Source: Pararhodobacter zhoushanensis (GTDB taxonomy: Bacteria > Pseudomonadota > Alphaproteobacteria > Rhodobacterales > Rhodobacteraceae). From it: DNA of 64,000 nucleotides. Location: contig NZ_JAPDFL010000001.1 of the NCBI RefSeq assembly GCF_025949695.1, positions 850,001-914,000 on the forward strand, written 5' to 3'. The translations under genes and the position numbers were made by a program. This document shows positions 27,637 to 38,193 of this stretch, piece after piece. The number at the start of each line of letters is the position of its first letter. Position 1 is the stretch's first letter. The notes beneath the pieces were generated by a model that did not search any database, was not told where the DNA came from, and was given only the letters and a program-made list of their open reading frames with translations.

Positions 27637-28570
27637 CTGGATCGACGGCGGGGGTGGCAAGGATTTGCTCATGGCCGGGGCCGGGAATGACACCATCTTC
27701 GGGGGCGGCGGGGCCGATACCCTGGGGGGGGCCGATGGCGACGACTATCTTTCCGACACAGGCGGACGCAACTGGATGTTCGGCGGCAACGGCGATGACA
27801 CCGCGATGGGGGGCGTCGACACCGACCTTATCTTTGGCGGCTGGGGGAATGACCTGATTGATGCCGAGGACGGCGATGATGCCGCCGGCGGCGGCCGGGG
27901 CGACGACACCGTCCGCGGCGGGGGCGGCAATGACGTGCTTTTTGGCGCCGGTGGCAATGATGTTCTGGATGGCGGCACCGGTCGCGACACCCTCTGGGGC
28001 GGAGTTGGTGACGATACACTGCTGGGCGGCGACGGTGACGATCAGATCATGGCGGGCAAAGGCGACGATCTGGTCGCTGGCGACGACGGGAACGACCTGC
28101 TGTATGGCAAGGAAGGTAACGACAGTATTGATGCGGGCAGTGGCAATGATCGCGTCTGGGGGGATGAGGGTAACGACACGATCCAGGGCGGTGCGGGCGA
28201 TGACTGGCTTGTGGGTGGTGAGGGCGACGACGAGATCAGTGGCGGCGCCGGTAACGACACGGTGCGCGGTGGGTCGGGCTATGACGTGTTTTGGGGCGGG
28301 GCCGGGGCGGATGTGTTCGAGTTTTTCCGCGATCACGACACCGGCAGGCTGATGGACTTCAACCCCGATGAGGGCGATCTGATCCGTCTGGATGACTGGA
28401 TCTGGTTCCCGCTTGGCGATCTGACGGCAGAACAGGTCGTCGAGCGGTTCGGCTCGCTGGATGATCAGGGCAATGTGGTGCTCGATTTCAGCGATGTCGG
28501 GGGCAATGTGGTCATCCTGAACGGGTTCGCTGACCTGGACAACCTGCCCGACTACATCGAAATCATGTAA
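27557..28570 (+). CDS. RTX-type calcium-binding protein, C-terminal part (frameshifted)
   Basis: The remaining 337 codons of the RTX protein, in the frame restored after the extra base at 27556. It consists of about 16 GGxGxDxUx nonapeptides (such as GGAGNDTVRGG, GGVGDDTLLGGDGDDQIMAG) that fold as a calcium-bound parallel beta-roll. A C-terminal domain of about 85 residues follows, carrying the likely secretion signal. No ribosome site supports independent translation, so as sequenced this half is probably not made, unless the extra base is an error or is bypassed. Confidence 0.75.
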   Translation, partial: SIEVSDGENTLIGGGGKDTVLGGVGNDWIDGGGGKDLLMAGAGNDTIFGGGGADTLGGADGDDYLSDTGGRNWMFGGNGDDTAMGGVDTDLIFGGWGNDLIDAEDGDDAAGGGRGDDTVRGGGGNDVLFGAGGNDVLDGGTGRDTLWGGVGDDTLLGGDGDDQIMAGKGDDLVAGDDGNDLLYGKEGNDSIDAGSGNDRVWGDEGNDTIQGGAGDDWLVGGEGDDEISGGAGNDTVRGGSGYDVFWGGAGADVFEFFRDHDTGRLMDFNPDEGDLIRLDDWIWFPLGDLTAEQVVERFGSLDDQGNVVLDFSDVGGNVVILNGFADLDNLPDYIEIM

Positions 28571-28582
28571 GGATGGCCGCGG

Positions 28583-30472
28583 TCACAGGTCGCCGGTGGC
28601 AACGCCGGGGGCGGTGTTGGCGACCAGATCCCGCTTGACCCAACGCATCATTTCCTCGACCGCGGCATTCGCGTCGCCTTTGTCCACCGCGCTGCGCAGC
28701 CCTTGCAGGGCGCGCGCAATCTCGAATTCGGACAAGGCAACCTCGCGCGCACGCGACAGTTTCGGATGGGCTGTGGGGGCCAGTTTTTGATGAATCGACA
28801 GCTCTTCGTGCAGCTTTTCGCCGTCGCGCAGGCCCGTGGTGATGATTTCGATATCCCCGTCAGGGTTGCTTGCATTTCGAACGGAATAGCCCGAGCCTTC
28901 GATGACCTGACGCGCCAGTTCGACGATGCGGACCGGTTTGCCCATATCCAGCACAAAGATTTCACCGCTGCCCTGCGCCAGAGTTCCGGCCCACAGCACA
29001 AGGCGACAGGCTTCCTGGATGGTCATGAAATATCGCGTGACGTCGGGATCGGTGACGGTGACTGGCCCGCCCCGGCTGACCTGCTCGTAAAAGATCGGCA
29101 CGACCGAGCCAGAAGAACCCAGCACATTGCCAAACCGCACCATGGCAAAGATCGTCGTGCTGTTGCGCCGCGCCAGATCGCCGACGACGATTTCCGACAG
29201 ACGCTTGGTCGCGCCCATCACGCCAATCGGGCGCACGGCCTTGTCGGTCGAGACCAGAACGAAACGCTCGATCTCATTGTCGGCAGCCGCCTGCGCCATG
29301 GTCAGCGTGCCAAAGATGTTGTTGCTGATCCCGGCGATGGGATTGCGTTCGACCATCGGCACATGTTTATAGGCCGCTGCGTGCAGGATGACGTTGACGC
29401 CATGCGTGCGGATCGTCGCAGTCACCGCGCGGGCATCGCAGACCGAGGCCAGCACGGGGACAATCTGGCACAGGGTCTCTTCGGCCAGTGCGCGCAGTTC
29501 GCGCTCGATCGAGAACAGCGTGAATTCGGTGACTTCCAGCAAAACCAGCTTGGTGGGATTGCAGTGCAGGATCTGGCGGCACAGCTCGGACCCGATTGAG
29601 CCCCCAGCGCCTGAGATCATCACCACGCGCCCCTCATACGCCCCGCAGCCGCCGTCCAGCGCATCCGCGAAATGTTCGCGCCCCAGCACCGACTGCGGCA
29701 AGACCGGCGCCAGTTTGTCGACGATGGCTTCTTCACCGATCAGCTGCGCAAAGGACGGCAGGGTCTGCACTTCGACCTTCAGTCTGGACACGCGGCGGGC
29801 GATCTGCGCCAGACGCGGCTGACTGAGAGAGGGCATCGCCAGCAAGACCTTGTCGATCTTGTGCGCCTCAAGCAGCATTTCGATGCGCTGTGCGGGGTAA
29901 ACCGTCTGCCCGGCAACGGTCATCCCATGCAGGACCGTGTTGTCATCCAGAAAGCCCAGCAACCGCACATCCTGCGAGGATTTCAGCGCCATCGCCAGCT
30001 GAACCCCGGTCAGGCCCGCGCCATAGATCATCACGCGGGTTTCGGCCCCGGTCTGACGATAGACCGAGATCAGGATCTGCAGCAAAAACAGCCGCGACGC
30101 TGCGCTGAATACCGTGTAGATCAGCGCCAGAACCACGGGCGCGCCGACTTCGACAGCGGACAGCCCGGCCATCACCATGATGCCCAGAATCCCGGCCAGC
30201 ACAGCCGCCAATGCGGCCGAGCGCCCCAGTGCCGAAAGCTCATACGATTTCAGCTGAACGCGCGGCAGACCCAACGCGATCGACAAAAACGCCGAGGCCG
30301 TGGTGAGCAGGATCAGCGCAGGAACCTCTGCGGCGATGGCCGCCGCGCTCGGCAGATAGCCCGACAAGATCGCCATCGACACCAACAGCGACGCCGGAAC
30401 CAGGACAATATCCAGGATCAACAGAATCGTCTGTTTGGCCGACCGCGAAAGTGTGGTGAGGCGTTCGAGCAT
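28583..30472 (-). CDS. Membrane nucleoside-diphosphate-sugar dehydratase/epimerase (CapD/WbpM family)
   Basis: A 629-residue protein. Four N-terminal membrane helices (about residues 1-130) lead to a first Rossmann region (MIYGAGLTGVQLAMAL). The catalytic SDR domain follows, with VMISGAGGSIGSELCRQI and STDKAVRPIGVMGATKR, where Met replaces the usual Tyr as in the FlaA1/WbpM group. These enzymes make 4-keto-6-deoxy-HexNAc nucleotide sugars for surface glycans. ATG at 30472 was chosen to start at the first helix; no clear ribosome site exists, so the start is uncertain. Confidence 0.88.
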   Translation of the reverse strand: MLERLTTLSRSAKQTILLILDIVLVPASLLVSMAILSGYLPSAAAIAAEVPALILLTTASAFLSIALGLPRVQLKSYELSALGRSAALAAVLAGILGIMVMAGLSAVEVGAPVVLALIYTVFSAASRLFLLQILISVYRQTGAETRVMIYGAGLTGVQLAMALKSSQDVRLLGFLDDNTVLHGMTVAGQTVYPAQRIEMLLEAHKIDKVLLAMPSLSQPRLAQIARRVSRLKVEVQTLPSFAQLIGEEAIVDKLAPVLPQSVLGREHFADALDGGCGAYEGRVVMISGAGGSIGSELCRQILHCNPTKLVLLEVTEFTLFSIERELRALAEETLCQIVPVLASVCDARAVTATIRTHGVNVILHAAAYKHVPMVERNPIAGISNNIFGTLTMAQAAADNEIERFVLVSTDKAVRPIGVMGATKRLSEIVVGDLARRNSTTIFAMVRFGNVLGSSGSVVPIFYEQVSRGGPVTVTDPDVTRYFMTIQEACRLVLWAGTLAQGSGEIFVLDMGKPVRIVELARQVIEGSGYSVRNASNPDGDIEIITTGLRDGEKLHEELSIHQKLAPTAHPKLSRAREVALSEFEIARALQGLRSAVDKGDANAAVEEMMRWVKRDLVANTAPGVATGDL

Positions 30473-30653
30473 GCGTGTACCAATGCAACTGCAGTATTCA
30501 ATCAAGACGATCAAATGGAGCCGTGGGATTCAAATGAACATCCCCAAGCCCAGAATGGGCGATTTTCCGCCAAATAGCACCAAGATTTACCGCTAAAATC
30601 GTCTGAATGGCGGTTTGCTGCCAGTCTTTGCCCGTTCGAGTGGCAGCGCGTCC

Positions 30654-30680
30654 GGCGCTGCAGCTTTATGCTGCAGTGCC
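30654..30680 (-). terminator. Hairpin just 3' of glf
   Basis: An 11-bp stem GGCGCTGCAGC/GCTGCAGTGCC (one G-U pair) with a TTTAT loop, 6 bp beyond the glf stop. It has the right place for a transcription terminator, but no T-tract follows on the minus strand. Confidence 0.45.
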
Positions 30681-30685
30681 GCAAA

Positions 30686-31912
<1,227 letters not shown>

Positions 31913-32725
31913 TTATTCCATGCCCATCCGGTGCAGGTAGTCTTCGATCAACGGCACGTCCGAGGGGTTGTTCAGCTCCCAGAAGGATGCGCCCGGCGCG
32001 CTGACTTCGACGGCGGCGATCTTGTGGCCGTGCTCGATGAAACGCAGCTGCTCCAGCCCTTCGAGCTGTTCCAGCTCACCGGGCGTCAGGCTGGCATAGA
32101 GCCGCAGCGCTTGCGGCGTATAGGCGTAAAGGCCGACATGGTGGAACACCGGGATCGGACCGTCAGCCTTCAGCGTGCCGGTGAAGGGGATCACCTCTTT
32201 CGAGAAATAGATCGCGTTGCCCTGCAGGTCGCGCACCACCGTGGTGGCGCCGACGCGGTCGAGCCGCCGGTCGTTGCGGAAATTGTCCAGCGACTCGCGG
32301 TCGCAGCGCAGAACGGGCGTTGCGACCATGCGCGTCTCGTCCTCGCGCATGGCGTTGATCAGGGTCGAGACGAAATGCGGCGGGGTCAGCGGCGCATCGC
32401 CCTGCAGGTTGACGATGATCGGCTGGCCCAGTCCGGCGCGCTCGACGGCTTGTGCGACGCGCTCGGTGCCATTGGCGCAGGCGGGGTCGGTCATGATGAC
32501 ATCGGCACCCACGCGCTTGGCCTCGGCCGCGATGCGCTCGTCGTCAGTCGCGACGAACAGGCCGGTCACGCCGCGTGTGGACACGGCGGCGGCGCGGGCG
32601 GCCATCACCGAGCGTTCCAGCAACGTGCGCTCGATGCCCGAAACGCCTTTGAGCGTGGCCAGCGGTTTCGCGGGATAGCGGGTCGACGCATAGCGCGCCG
32701 GGATAACGATCACAGCATCACGCAT
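31913..32725 (-). CDS. kdsB: 3-deoxy-manno-octulosonate cytidylyltransferase
   Basis: A 270-residue enzyme activating Kdo to CMP-Kdo. The CTP-binding N-terminus [15 protein letters not shown] and the conserved VNLQGDAPL segment are present. The C-terminus carries the [12 protein letters not shown] stretch seen in this family. It overlaps kdsA by 8 bp, so the two are translationally coupled. CMP-Kdo is needed for lipopolysaccharide and for the Kdo linker of ABC-exported capsules. The position beside the capsule exporter suggests a dedicated supply, although it could be the housekeeping copy. Confidence 0.93.
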   Translation of the reverse strand: MRDAVIVIPARYASTRYPAKPLATLKGVSGIERTLLERSVMAARAAAVSTRGVTGLFVATDDERIAAEAKRVGADVIMTDPACANGTERVAQAVERAGLGQPIIVNLQGDAPLTPPHFVSTLINAMREDETRMVATPVLRCDRESLDNFRNDRRLDRVGATTVVRDLQGNAIYFSKEVIPFTGTLKADGPIPVFHHVGLYAYTPQALRLYASLTPGELEQLEGLEQLRFIEHGHKIAAVEVSAPGASFWELNNPSDVPLIEDYLHRMGME

Positions 32726-33551
32726 CGAAGTTCTCCTTGGTCAGCGCGTCATAGGCGCGCAACCGGCCGATCAGGGCCTCCATCTGGTCCAGCGGCACCA
32801 TGTTGGGGCCGTCCGAGGGGGCGTTGTCGGGGTCTTCATGCGTCTCGATGAACAGCGCCGAGATGCCCACGGCGCAGGCGGCACGGGCCAGCACCGGCAC
32901 GAATTCGCGCTGCCCGCCCGAAGTTGCGCCCTGTCCGCCGGGCTGCTGCACCGAATGGGTGGCGTCAAACACCACCGGATAGCCGGTCTGCGCCATGGTC
33001 GGCAGGCCCCGGAAATCCGTCACCAGCGTGTTGTACCCGAACGAGGTGCCCCGGTCGCACAGCATGATGTTGCGGTTGCCGGTGCTTTCGATCTTGGCGG
33101 CGACGTGGCGCATGTCCCAGGGGGCCAGAAACTGACCCTTCTTGACGTTGATCGCCTTGCCCGTCTCACCGGCGGCCAGCAACAGGTCGGTCTGACGGCA
33201 CAGGAAGGCGGGGATTTGCAGCACGTCGACGGCCTGCGCGGCTTTCTCGCACTGCCAGGGCTCATGCACGTCGGTGACAACCGGCACGCCGAATTCGTCG
33301 CGGATCTTGGCCAGAATTTCCAGCCCCGCGTCCATCCCCAGCCCGCGCTCGGTGCCGATGGACGAGCGGTTCGCCTTGTCGTAGCTGGCCTTGAAGATCA
33401 GCTTGGTGCCACTGGGGGCGCAGGCTTCAAGGATGCCCGCGCACATCGCCCGCGCGTGATCCAGACTTTGCAATTGGCAGGGTCCGGCGAGCAGCGCGAA
33501 AGGGTTCGATCCGCCGATGGCGATGTCGCCGATGGTGACGATATGGGACAT
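32718..33551 (-). CDS. kdsA: 2-dehydro-3-deoxyphosphooctonate aldolase (Kdo-8-phosphate synthase)
   Basis: A 277-residue enzyme condensing phosphoenolpyruvate with arabinose 5-phosphate. Family motifs are LAGPCQLQS near the N-terminus, [30 protein letters not shown] and [11 protein letters not shown]. The Cys in GPCQ is the metal-dependent variant feature, and [15 protein letters not shown] completes the active site. Ribosome site AGAGGAAA precedes ATG at 33551. It is the first gene of kdsA-kdsB-glf. Confidence 0.95.
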   Translation of the reverse strand: MSHIVTIGDIAIGGSNPFALLAGPCQLQSLDHARAMCAGILEACAPSGTKLIFKASYDKANRSSIGTERGLGMDAGLEILAKIRDEFGVPVVTDVHEPWQCEKAAQAVDVLQIPAFLCRQTDLLLAAGETGKAINVKKGQFLAPWDMRHVAAKIESTGNRNIMLCDRGTSFGYNTLVTDFRGLPTMAQTGYPVVFDATHSVQQPGGQGATSGGQREFVPVLARAACAVGISALFIETHEDPDNAPSDGPNMVPLDQMEALIGRLRAYDALTKENFDA

Positions 33552-33692
33552 GGATTTCCTCTGTTCAGCGCAGGGTCAGACGGTGCCTTGATGCAGCGCG
33601 GACCTGCTGAGGGCCAATCGGTCAGAACCATGACAACGCAGGCAGCGGGTCGGCATGGTCGTATATGTGCGGTGCATAGGCTTTGGCGGGTC

Positions 33693-35369
33693 TCAGGTCA
33701 ACTCGGCGGCGAGGGGGGCAGGGCGGCCCAGTCTCTTGCGCGCCAGTGTGACACCCTCTTGTACGGTGCCCGCAATCTCGACCATGGGCGGCTGCAACCC
33801 GTGTGCGGCGAATTGTGTCAGGGTTTCCTGCGACGCCCCGGTCAGGATCACGGCGACGTTGCGGCGGCTGGCGGTGGTGACCAGCCCCTCGACCGTGTGC
33901 AGCGCGGTGGAATCCACCAGCGCCGCGTCGGCAAAGTCGATGATCATCACCCGGTGCGTATCGGCGATCCGCTCCAGCACCGCCCCGACCGAAGCCGCCG
34001 CGCCAAAGAAGAACGCGCCGCGGATGCGGTAGATCAGGATTTCATCGCTGCGGGTGACGTCGGGGGCTTCGTCGTCGGTGTCGTCGTCCGGCATCAGGGT
34101 CGAGACTTCGGCCGCCTTGGACATGCGGTGGATAAACAGCACCGCGCCCAGCGAAAAACCGACGACAATCGCTTCGGTCAGATCACGGAAGATGGTCAGC
34201 AGCAGCGTGACCAGCACCACCGCCGCATCCCCGCGCGACGAGCGGAACAGCGTGGCGATGGCGTGACGCTCGATCATGTTCCACGCAACGGTTGCCAGCA
34301 CCCCGGCCAGCGCGGCCAGCGGCACCATGCCGACCAAGGGGGCGGCAACCATCATGAAGAGCAGGATGAACGCCGCATGCAGCATCCCGGCCACCGGGCT
34401 ATGGGCATTCGCGCGCACGTTCGTGGCGGTGCGGGCGATGGTGCCCGTGGCGACCATCCCACCCATGATCGCCGAGGCGATATTGGCCACGCCCTGCGCC
34501 AGCAGTTCCATGTTGGAATTGTGCCGTTTGCCGCTCATCCCGTCGGCGACGACGGCGGACAGCAGCGCCTCGATCGAGCCAAGCAGCGTGAACCCGATGG
34601 CATTGGGCAGCACGGCCAGCGCCAGGGCGGTGTCGAAGGGCGGCAGGCTGGGCAGCGGCAGCATCGCGGGCACGGCACCGAAGGTCGATACAATGGTCGG
34701 CGTGTTCAGCCCCAGCGCCCAGACGGCAACCGTCGTTCCGGCGACGGCGATCAACAGGTTGGGCAGACGCGGCGCAAACCGCTTGAGCCCGACAATCAGC
34801 GCAATCGTCACCGCTGCCAGCGCAATCGTCTCAGGGTTGGCGCTGGGCAGGCTGTCCCAGATCACCGGCAGCTTTTCCAACAGCGGTCCGGGTTCTGGCC
34901 CGGTCAGGGTCAGGCCCAGCAGATCTTTGATCTGGCTGGAGAAAATGATCACAGCGATGCCGCTGGTGAAGCCCACGGTCACCGGATAGGGAATGAACCG
35001 GATGTACGAGCCAAGCCGGAACAACCCCAGCGCCCCCATCATCACACCCGCCATCATCGTGGCCAGCATCATGCCCGCGATGCCGTAATCATGCACCGTC
35101 GCGGCGACCAGCACGATGAACGCCCCCGCCGGGCCACCGATCTGGAACCGGCTGCCACCAAGGGCCGAGATGAAAAATCCGCCGACGATCGCCGTATAAA
35201 GCCCCATTGCGGGCGTCCCGCCCGAGGCAATGGCAATCGCCATTGACAAGGGAAGCGCGACAATCGCGACCGTCAGCCCAGCGAGGGCGTCGCGCTTGAG
35301 GTGATTGAACGTGTAGCCCTCACGCAGAACGCGCGCCAAGGCGGGAACCAGCCGGTCGGACGATGGCAT
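33693..35369 (-). CDS. SulP-family inorganic anion transporter with STAS domain
   Basis: A 558-residue membrane protein. It has 10-12 membrane helices in the first 400 residues, with the SulP entry segment DALAGLTVAIVALPLSMA. A cytoplasmic STAS domain follows (about 440-545; ADAALVDSTALHTVEG). SulP proteins carry sulfate, bicarbonate or other anions, and sequence alone does not decide. A beta-carbonic anhydrase is encoded 91 bp upstream on the same strand, a pairing that favours bicarbonate. Sulfate is also conceivable given the sulfotransferases in the preceding locus. Confidence 0.9.
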   Translation of the reverse strand: MPSSDRLVPALARVLREGYTFNHLKRDALAGLTVAIVALPLSMAIAIASGGTPAMGLYTAIVGGFFISALGGSRFQIGGPAGAFIVLVAATVHDYGIAGMMLATMMAGVMMGALGLFRLGSYIRFIPYPVTVGFTSGIAVIIFSSQIKDLLGLTLTGPEPGPLLEKLPVIWDSLPSANPETIALAAVTIALIVGLKRFAPRLPNLLIAVAGTTVAVWALGLNTPTIVSTFGAVPAMLPLPSLPPFDTALALAVLPNAIGFTLLGSIEALLSAVVADGMSGKRHNSNMELLAQGVANIASAIMGGMVATGTIARTATNVRANAHSPVAGMLHAAFILLFMMVAAPLVGMVPLAALAGVLATVAWNMIERHAIATLFRSSRGDAAVVLVTLLLTIFRDLTEAIVVGFSLGAVLFIHRMSKAAEVSTLMPDDDTDDEAPDVTRSDEILIYRIRGAFFFGAAASVGAVLERIADTHRVMIIDFADAALVDSTALHTVEGLVTTASRRNVAVILTGASQETLTQFAAHGLQPPMVEIAGTVQEGVTLARKRLGRPAPLAAELT

Positions 35370-35460
35370 GAAAGGACCCTGCTCACAGTGAATGGCGCGA
35401 CCCTAGCGCGCCATTCTTCACAGGTGCAACGCCTTTCGCCGGGCCCTTGTGTCGGCCGGG

Positions 35461-36114
35461 TCAGGCTACCGGTTCGAAACGGTCGGTATCCGAATCATAA
35501 ACCGACAATCCGCCTTCGCCAATATCGTGCCACAATCCGTGCAAAGTCAGGCGCTCGGCTTCGACCGCTTCCTTGATGAACGGGAAGGTCATCAGGTTCG
35601 AAAGCGAGATGCGCACGGCTTCCAGCTCCATCGCTTTGATGCGGGCTTCCGCGTCGGCAATGTCGGCGGTGCGTTCATAGCCGGGGCGCAGGATTTCCAT
35701 CCAGTTGCCAACAAAGCTGGAGCCCGAGCTGAGTTCGGGCGCCTTGCCCGCACACATGTCGTGACAGCCCCGGACACCCCCGCAGTTGGAATGCCCGACC
35801 ACCAGCAAATGCGCGACTTTCAACGCGGTTACGGCGTATTCCACCGCTGCCGAGGTGCCGTGATGGTCGCCATCGGGTGTGTAGGGCGGCACCAGATTGG
35901 CGATGTTGCGGTGAATGAAGAACTCACCCTGATCGGCGTTGAAGATCGCCGTCACATGGACGCGAGAGTCACAACAGGCGATCAGCATCGACCGCGGATG
36001 CTGTCCTTCCTGTGCCAGATGGCGGAACCAGCTCTTGTTTTCGGTGTAGTGCGTGGCGCGCCAGCCACGAAATCGATTTATCAGGTAGCCTGGAAGCTTT
36101 CGTGCGTAGGTCAT
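35461..36114 (-). CDS. Beta-class carbonic anhydrase
   Basis: A 217-residue zinc enzyme interconverting carbon dioxide and bicarbonate. The zinc ligands and dyad are all present: Cys48-Asp49-Ser-Arg51 (ACCDSRVH) and His108-x-x-Cys111 (GHSNCGG). Length and the segment FFIHRNIANLVPP are normal for the class. It is upstream of, and probably co-transcribed with, the SulP transporter. No signal peptide, so cytoplasmic. Confidence 0.95.
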   Translation of the reverse strand: MTYARKLPGYLINRFRGWRATHYTENKSWFRHLAQEGQHPRSMLIACCDSRVHVTAIFNADQGEFFIHRNIANLVPPYTPDGDHHGTSAAVEYAVTALKVAHLLVVGHSNCGGVRGCHDMCAGKAPELSSGSSFVGNWMEILRPGYERTADIADAEARIKAMELEAVRISLSNLMTFPFIKEAVEAERLTLHGLWHDIGEGGLSVYDSDTDRFEPVA

Positions 36115-36272
36115 CGCTAATTTGCCTTAATTCGGACCAAACTCAGTGCTAGTCTGAATTTATCGAAAAATCGAGCGTGAACCCGCGCCCGGGGCAACAC
36201 TTTGTTAGCCCGGATCCAACATCCTGATGACGGGTGCAAGGGTTTCCATGTGAGGCAGAAAAGGGTGCTGGT

Positions 36273-36653
36273 ATGTCACGGGTTCTTGAGATCAGACCCA
36301 GTGAGCGGATCGTTATCGATACCGCAACACTGGATGCGCTGTTTCAGCGTTTAGGGTATCGCGGGGCTGAGGCCCATGTGATGCAAACAGTCGAAGCGAT
36401 TTCCGATTGTCTCGTTGAAGTGGACGCGCGCGTTCGCAAGGGACAGATGACCGGCGTCGCACCCCATCTGCAACGCGTGTCGCGGCTGAGTGCCGAAATC
36501 GGGCTGTCATCGCTCGCTCGGGTCTCACGCGATATGGGTGTCACCGCGCAACGCAAGGACGTGGTCGCCTATCGCGCGGTCTGGGAACGTCTGGTCCGCA
36601 TTGGCGACCGCTCGTTGGCGCAGGTCTGGGAAGTGCCTGAGCTGTCACTCTGA
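36273..36653 (+). CDS. Small helical protein of unknown function
   Basis: A 126-residue protein I do not recognise. It starts MSRVLEIRPSERIVID and is mostly amphipathic helix, with no signal peptide, membrane segment or Cys. The size and helix pattern recall a four-helix histidine-phosphotransfer fold, but the single His near residue 34 is not in an HxxKG motif, so I do not assign it. ATG at 36273 follows AAAAGGG. It stands alone between the carbonic anhydrase and aminopeptidase genes. Confidence 0.65.
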   Translation: MSRVLEIRPSERIVIDTATLDALFQRLGYRGAEAHVMQTVEAISDCLVEVDARVRKGQMTGVAPHLQRVSRLSAEIGLSSLARVSRDMGVTAQRKDVVAYRAVWERLVRIGDRSLAQVWEVPELSL

Positions 36654-36771
36654 CTTCAGGGCGGCGGTGTCCGGCGCGCAAACAGTGCGTTGAGCGGTAA
36701 ACAGCGGCAACCCCCTTCCGTTTTCGGCGCGATGCGCTTTAGGGTGGGGCGACCCAGCCGTGAGATTGACC

Positions 36772-38193
36772 ATGCGCCAAAGCCATGCCGCCTTCGCCGC
36801 GCCCGACAGCGCCTCGATACCCCTTCATGTCGTCGGCAGTGAGGGGCTGACAGCCTGGCTCGATACCCAACCCGAACGGGTGCGCACCTGGCTGGAAGCC
36901 GTCGGCTTTGCCGCCAAAACCGGACAGACGGTCTGCGTGCCTGACGCGGCGGGCGGCCTGGCGCTGGCGGTCTTTGGTCTGGGCGATGCGCAGGCGCGCG
37001 TCCGTGGGCGGATGGCGTTGGGTGCCGCGCGCGGCAAACTGCCACGCGGGATCTACCATCTGGCCTCGGGGTTCGAGGATGACGAACTGCCCGAACAGTT
37101 GCTTGGCTGGCTGCTGGCTGGGTATCGCTTTGACCGCTTCCGCCACCGCACCGGCGGTGATGCCGATATCCCGGCGCTCAAGGCCCCACCCCGGGCCGAG
37201 GCGCGCCGCATCGAGGTGCTTGCCGCCGCCGAATGGCTGACCCGCGACCTGATCAACACCCCAGCCTCGCAGATGGGGCCGGAAGAGCTGGAAACCAGCG
37301 TGCTGGCGCTGGCCGATGAATTCGACGCGCAGGTCTCGGTCACCTATGGCGACGATCTGCTGCATGAAAACCTGCCCCTGATCCACGCGGTTGGCCGCGC
37401 CTCGGACCGGATCCCGCGCCTGCTGGATCTGCGCTGGGGCCACGAAGGCCCGCGCATCACGCTGGTCGGCAAGGGCGTGTGTTTTGACACCGGCGGGCTG
37501 AACATCAAGCCCGGCGCGTCGATGGGCCTGATGAAAAAGGACATGGGCGGCGCGGCCACGGTGATCGGGCTGGCGATGATGATCATGGCGCTGGACTGGA
37601 AGGTCCGGCTGCGCGTGCTGATCCCGGCGGTTGAGAATTCGATTTCCGGCAGCGCCATGCGCCCCGGCGACATCCTGACCGCGCGCAACGGGTTGACGGT
37701 CGAGGTGAACAACACCGACGCCGAGGGGCGTCTGGTTCTGGCCGACGCGCTGGCTCTGGCGGATGAGGAAAACCCGGACGCGCTGATCTGCATGGCCACG
37801 TTGACGGGGGCGGCGCGCGTCGCGCTGGGCCCCGATCTGCCGCCGTTCTACACCGACGACGAAGACCTTGCGCTGGCCCTGTCTGATGGCGCCATGGTCG
37901 AGGCTGACCCGCTCTGGCGTCTGCCCTTCCACGCGCCCTATGAGCCGCTGATCGAGCCGGGTATCGCCGATCTGGACAACGCGCCATCAGGCGGGATGGC
38001 CGGGTCTATCACCGCCGCCTTGTTCCTGCGCCGGTTCGTGCAGAAAACCCGCCGCTTCGCGCATTTCGACATCTATGGCTGGCAGCCGAGCGCCATGCCC
38101 GGCCGCCCCAAGGGCGGGCAGGGGCAGGGCGCGCGCGCCGTGCTCTGGGCGCTGCCCGAAGTGCTGGGGCCCGACATCGAGAATCGCGAATGA
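36772..38193 (+). CDS. Leucyl aminopeptidase family protein (M17)
   Basis: A 473-residue M17 metallopeptidase removing N-terminal residues from peptides. The metal and active-site segments are GKGVCFDTGGLNIKPG and the signature NTDAEGRLVLADAL. The N-terminal domain (about 1-160) is the variable cap. ATG at 36772 is preferred to a GTG at 36760. The gene overlaps the NlpC/P60 gene by 4 bp, so they share a transcript. Together they could degrade peptides from cell-wall turnover (inference). Confidence 0.93.
   Translation: MRQSHAAFAAPDSASIPLHVVGSEGLTAWLDTQPERVRTWLEAVGFAAKTGQTVCVPDAAGGLALAVFGLGDAQARVRGRMALGAARGKLPRGIYHLASGFEDDELPEQLLGWLLAGYRFDRFRHRTGGDADIPALKAPPRAEARRIEVLAAAEWLTRDLINTPASQMGPEELETSVLALADEFDAQVSVTYGDDLLHENLPLIHAVGRASDRIPRLLDLRWGHEGPRITLVGKGVCFDTGGLNIKPGASMGLMKKDMGGAATVIGLAMMIMALDWKVRLRVLIPAVENSISGSAMRPGDILTARNGLTVEVNNTDAEGRLVLADALALADEENPDALICMATLTGAARVALGPDLPPFYTDDEDLALALSDGAMVEADPLWRLPFHAPYEPLIEPGIADLDNAPSGGMAGSITAALFLRRFVQKTRRFAHFDIYGWQPSAMPGRPKGGQGQGARAVLWALPEVLGPDIENRE

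Noticed and set aside
27418..28300. Repetitive Gly/Asp codons that could suggest a CRISPR or satellite array
   Set aside because: The repeats are in frame and encode RTX nonapeptides; there are no regular spacers of CRISPR type.
32838..35246. 802-codon open frame antisense to kdsA and the SulP gene
   Set aside because: It lies opposite two clearly coding genes, has a His/Gln/Arg-rich composition typical of antisense frames and no motif.
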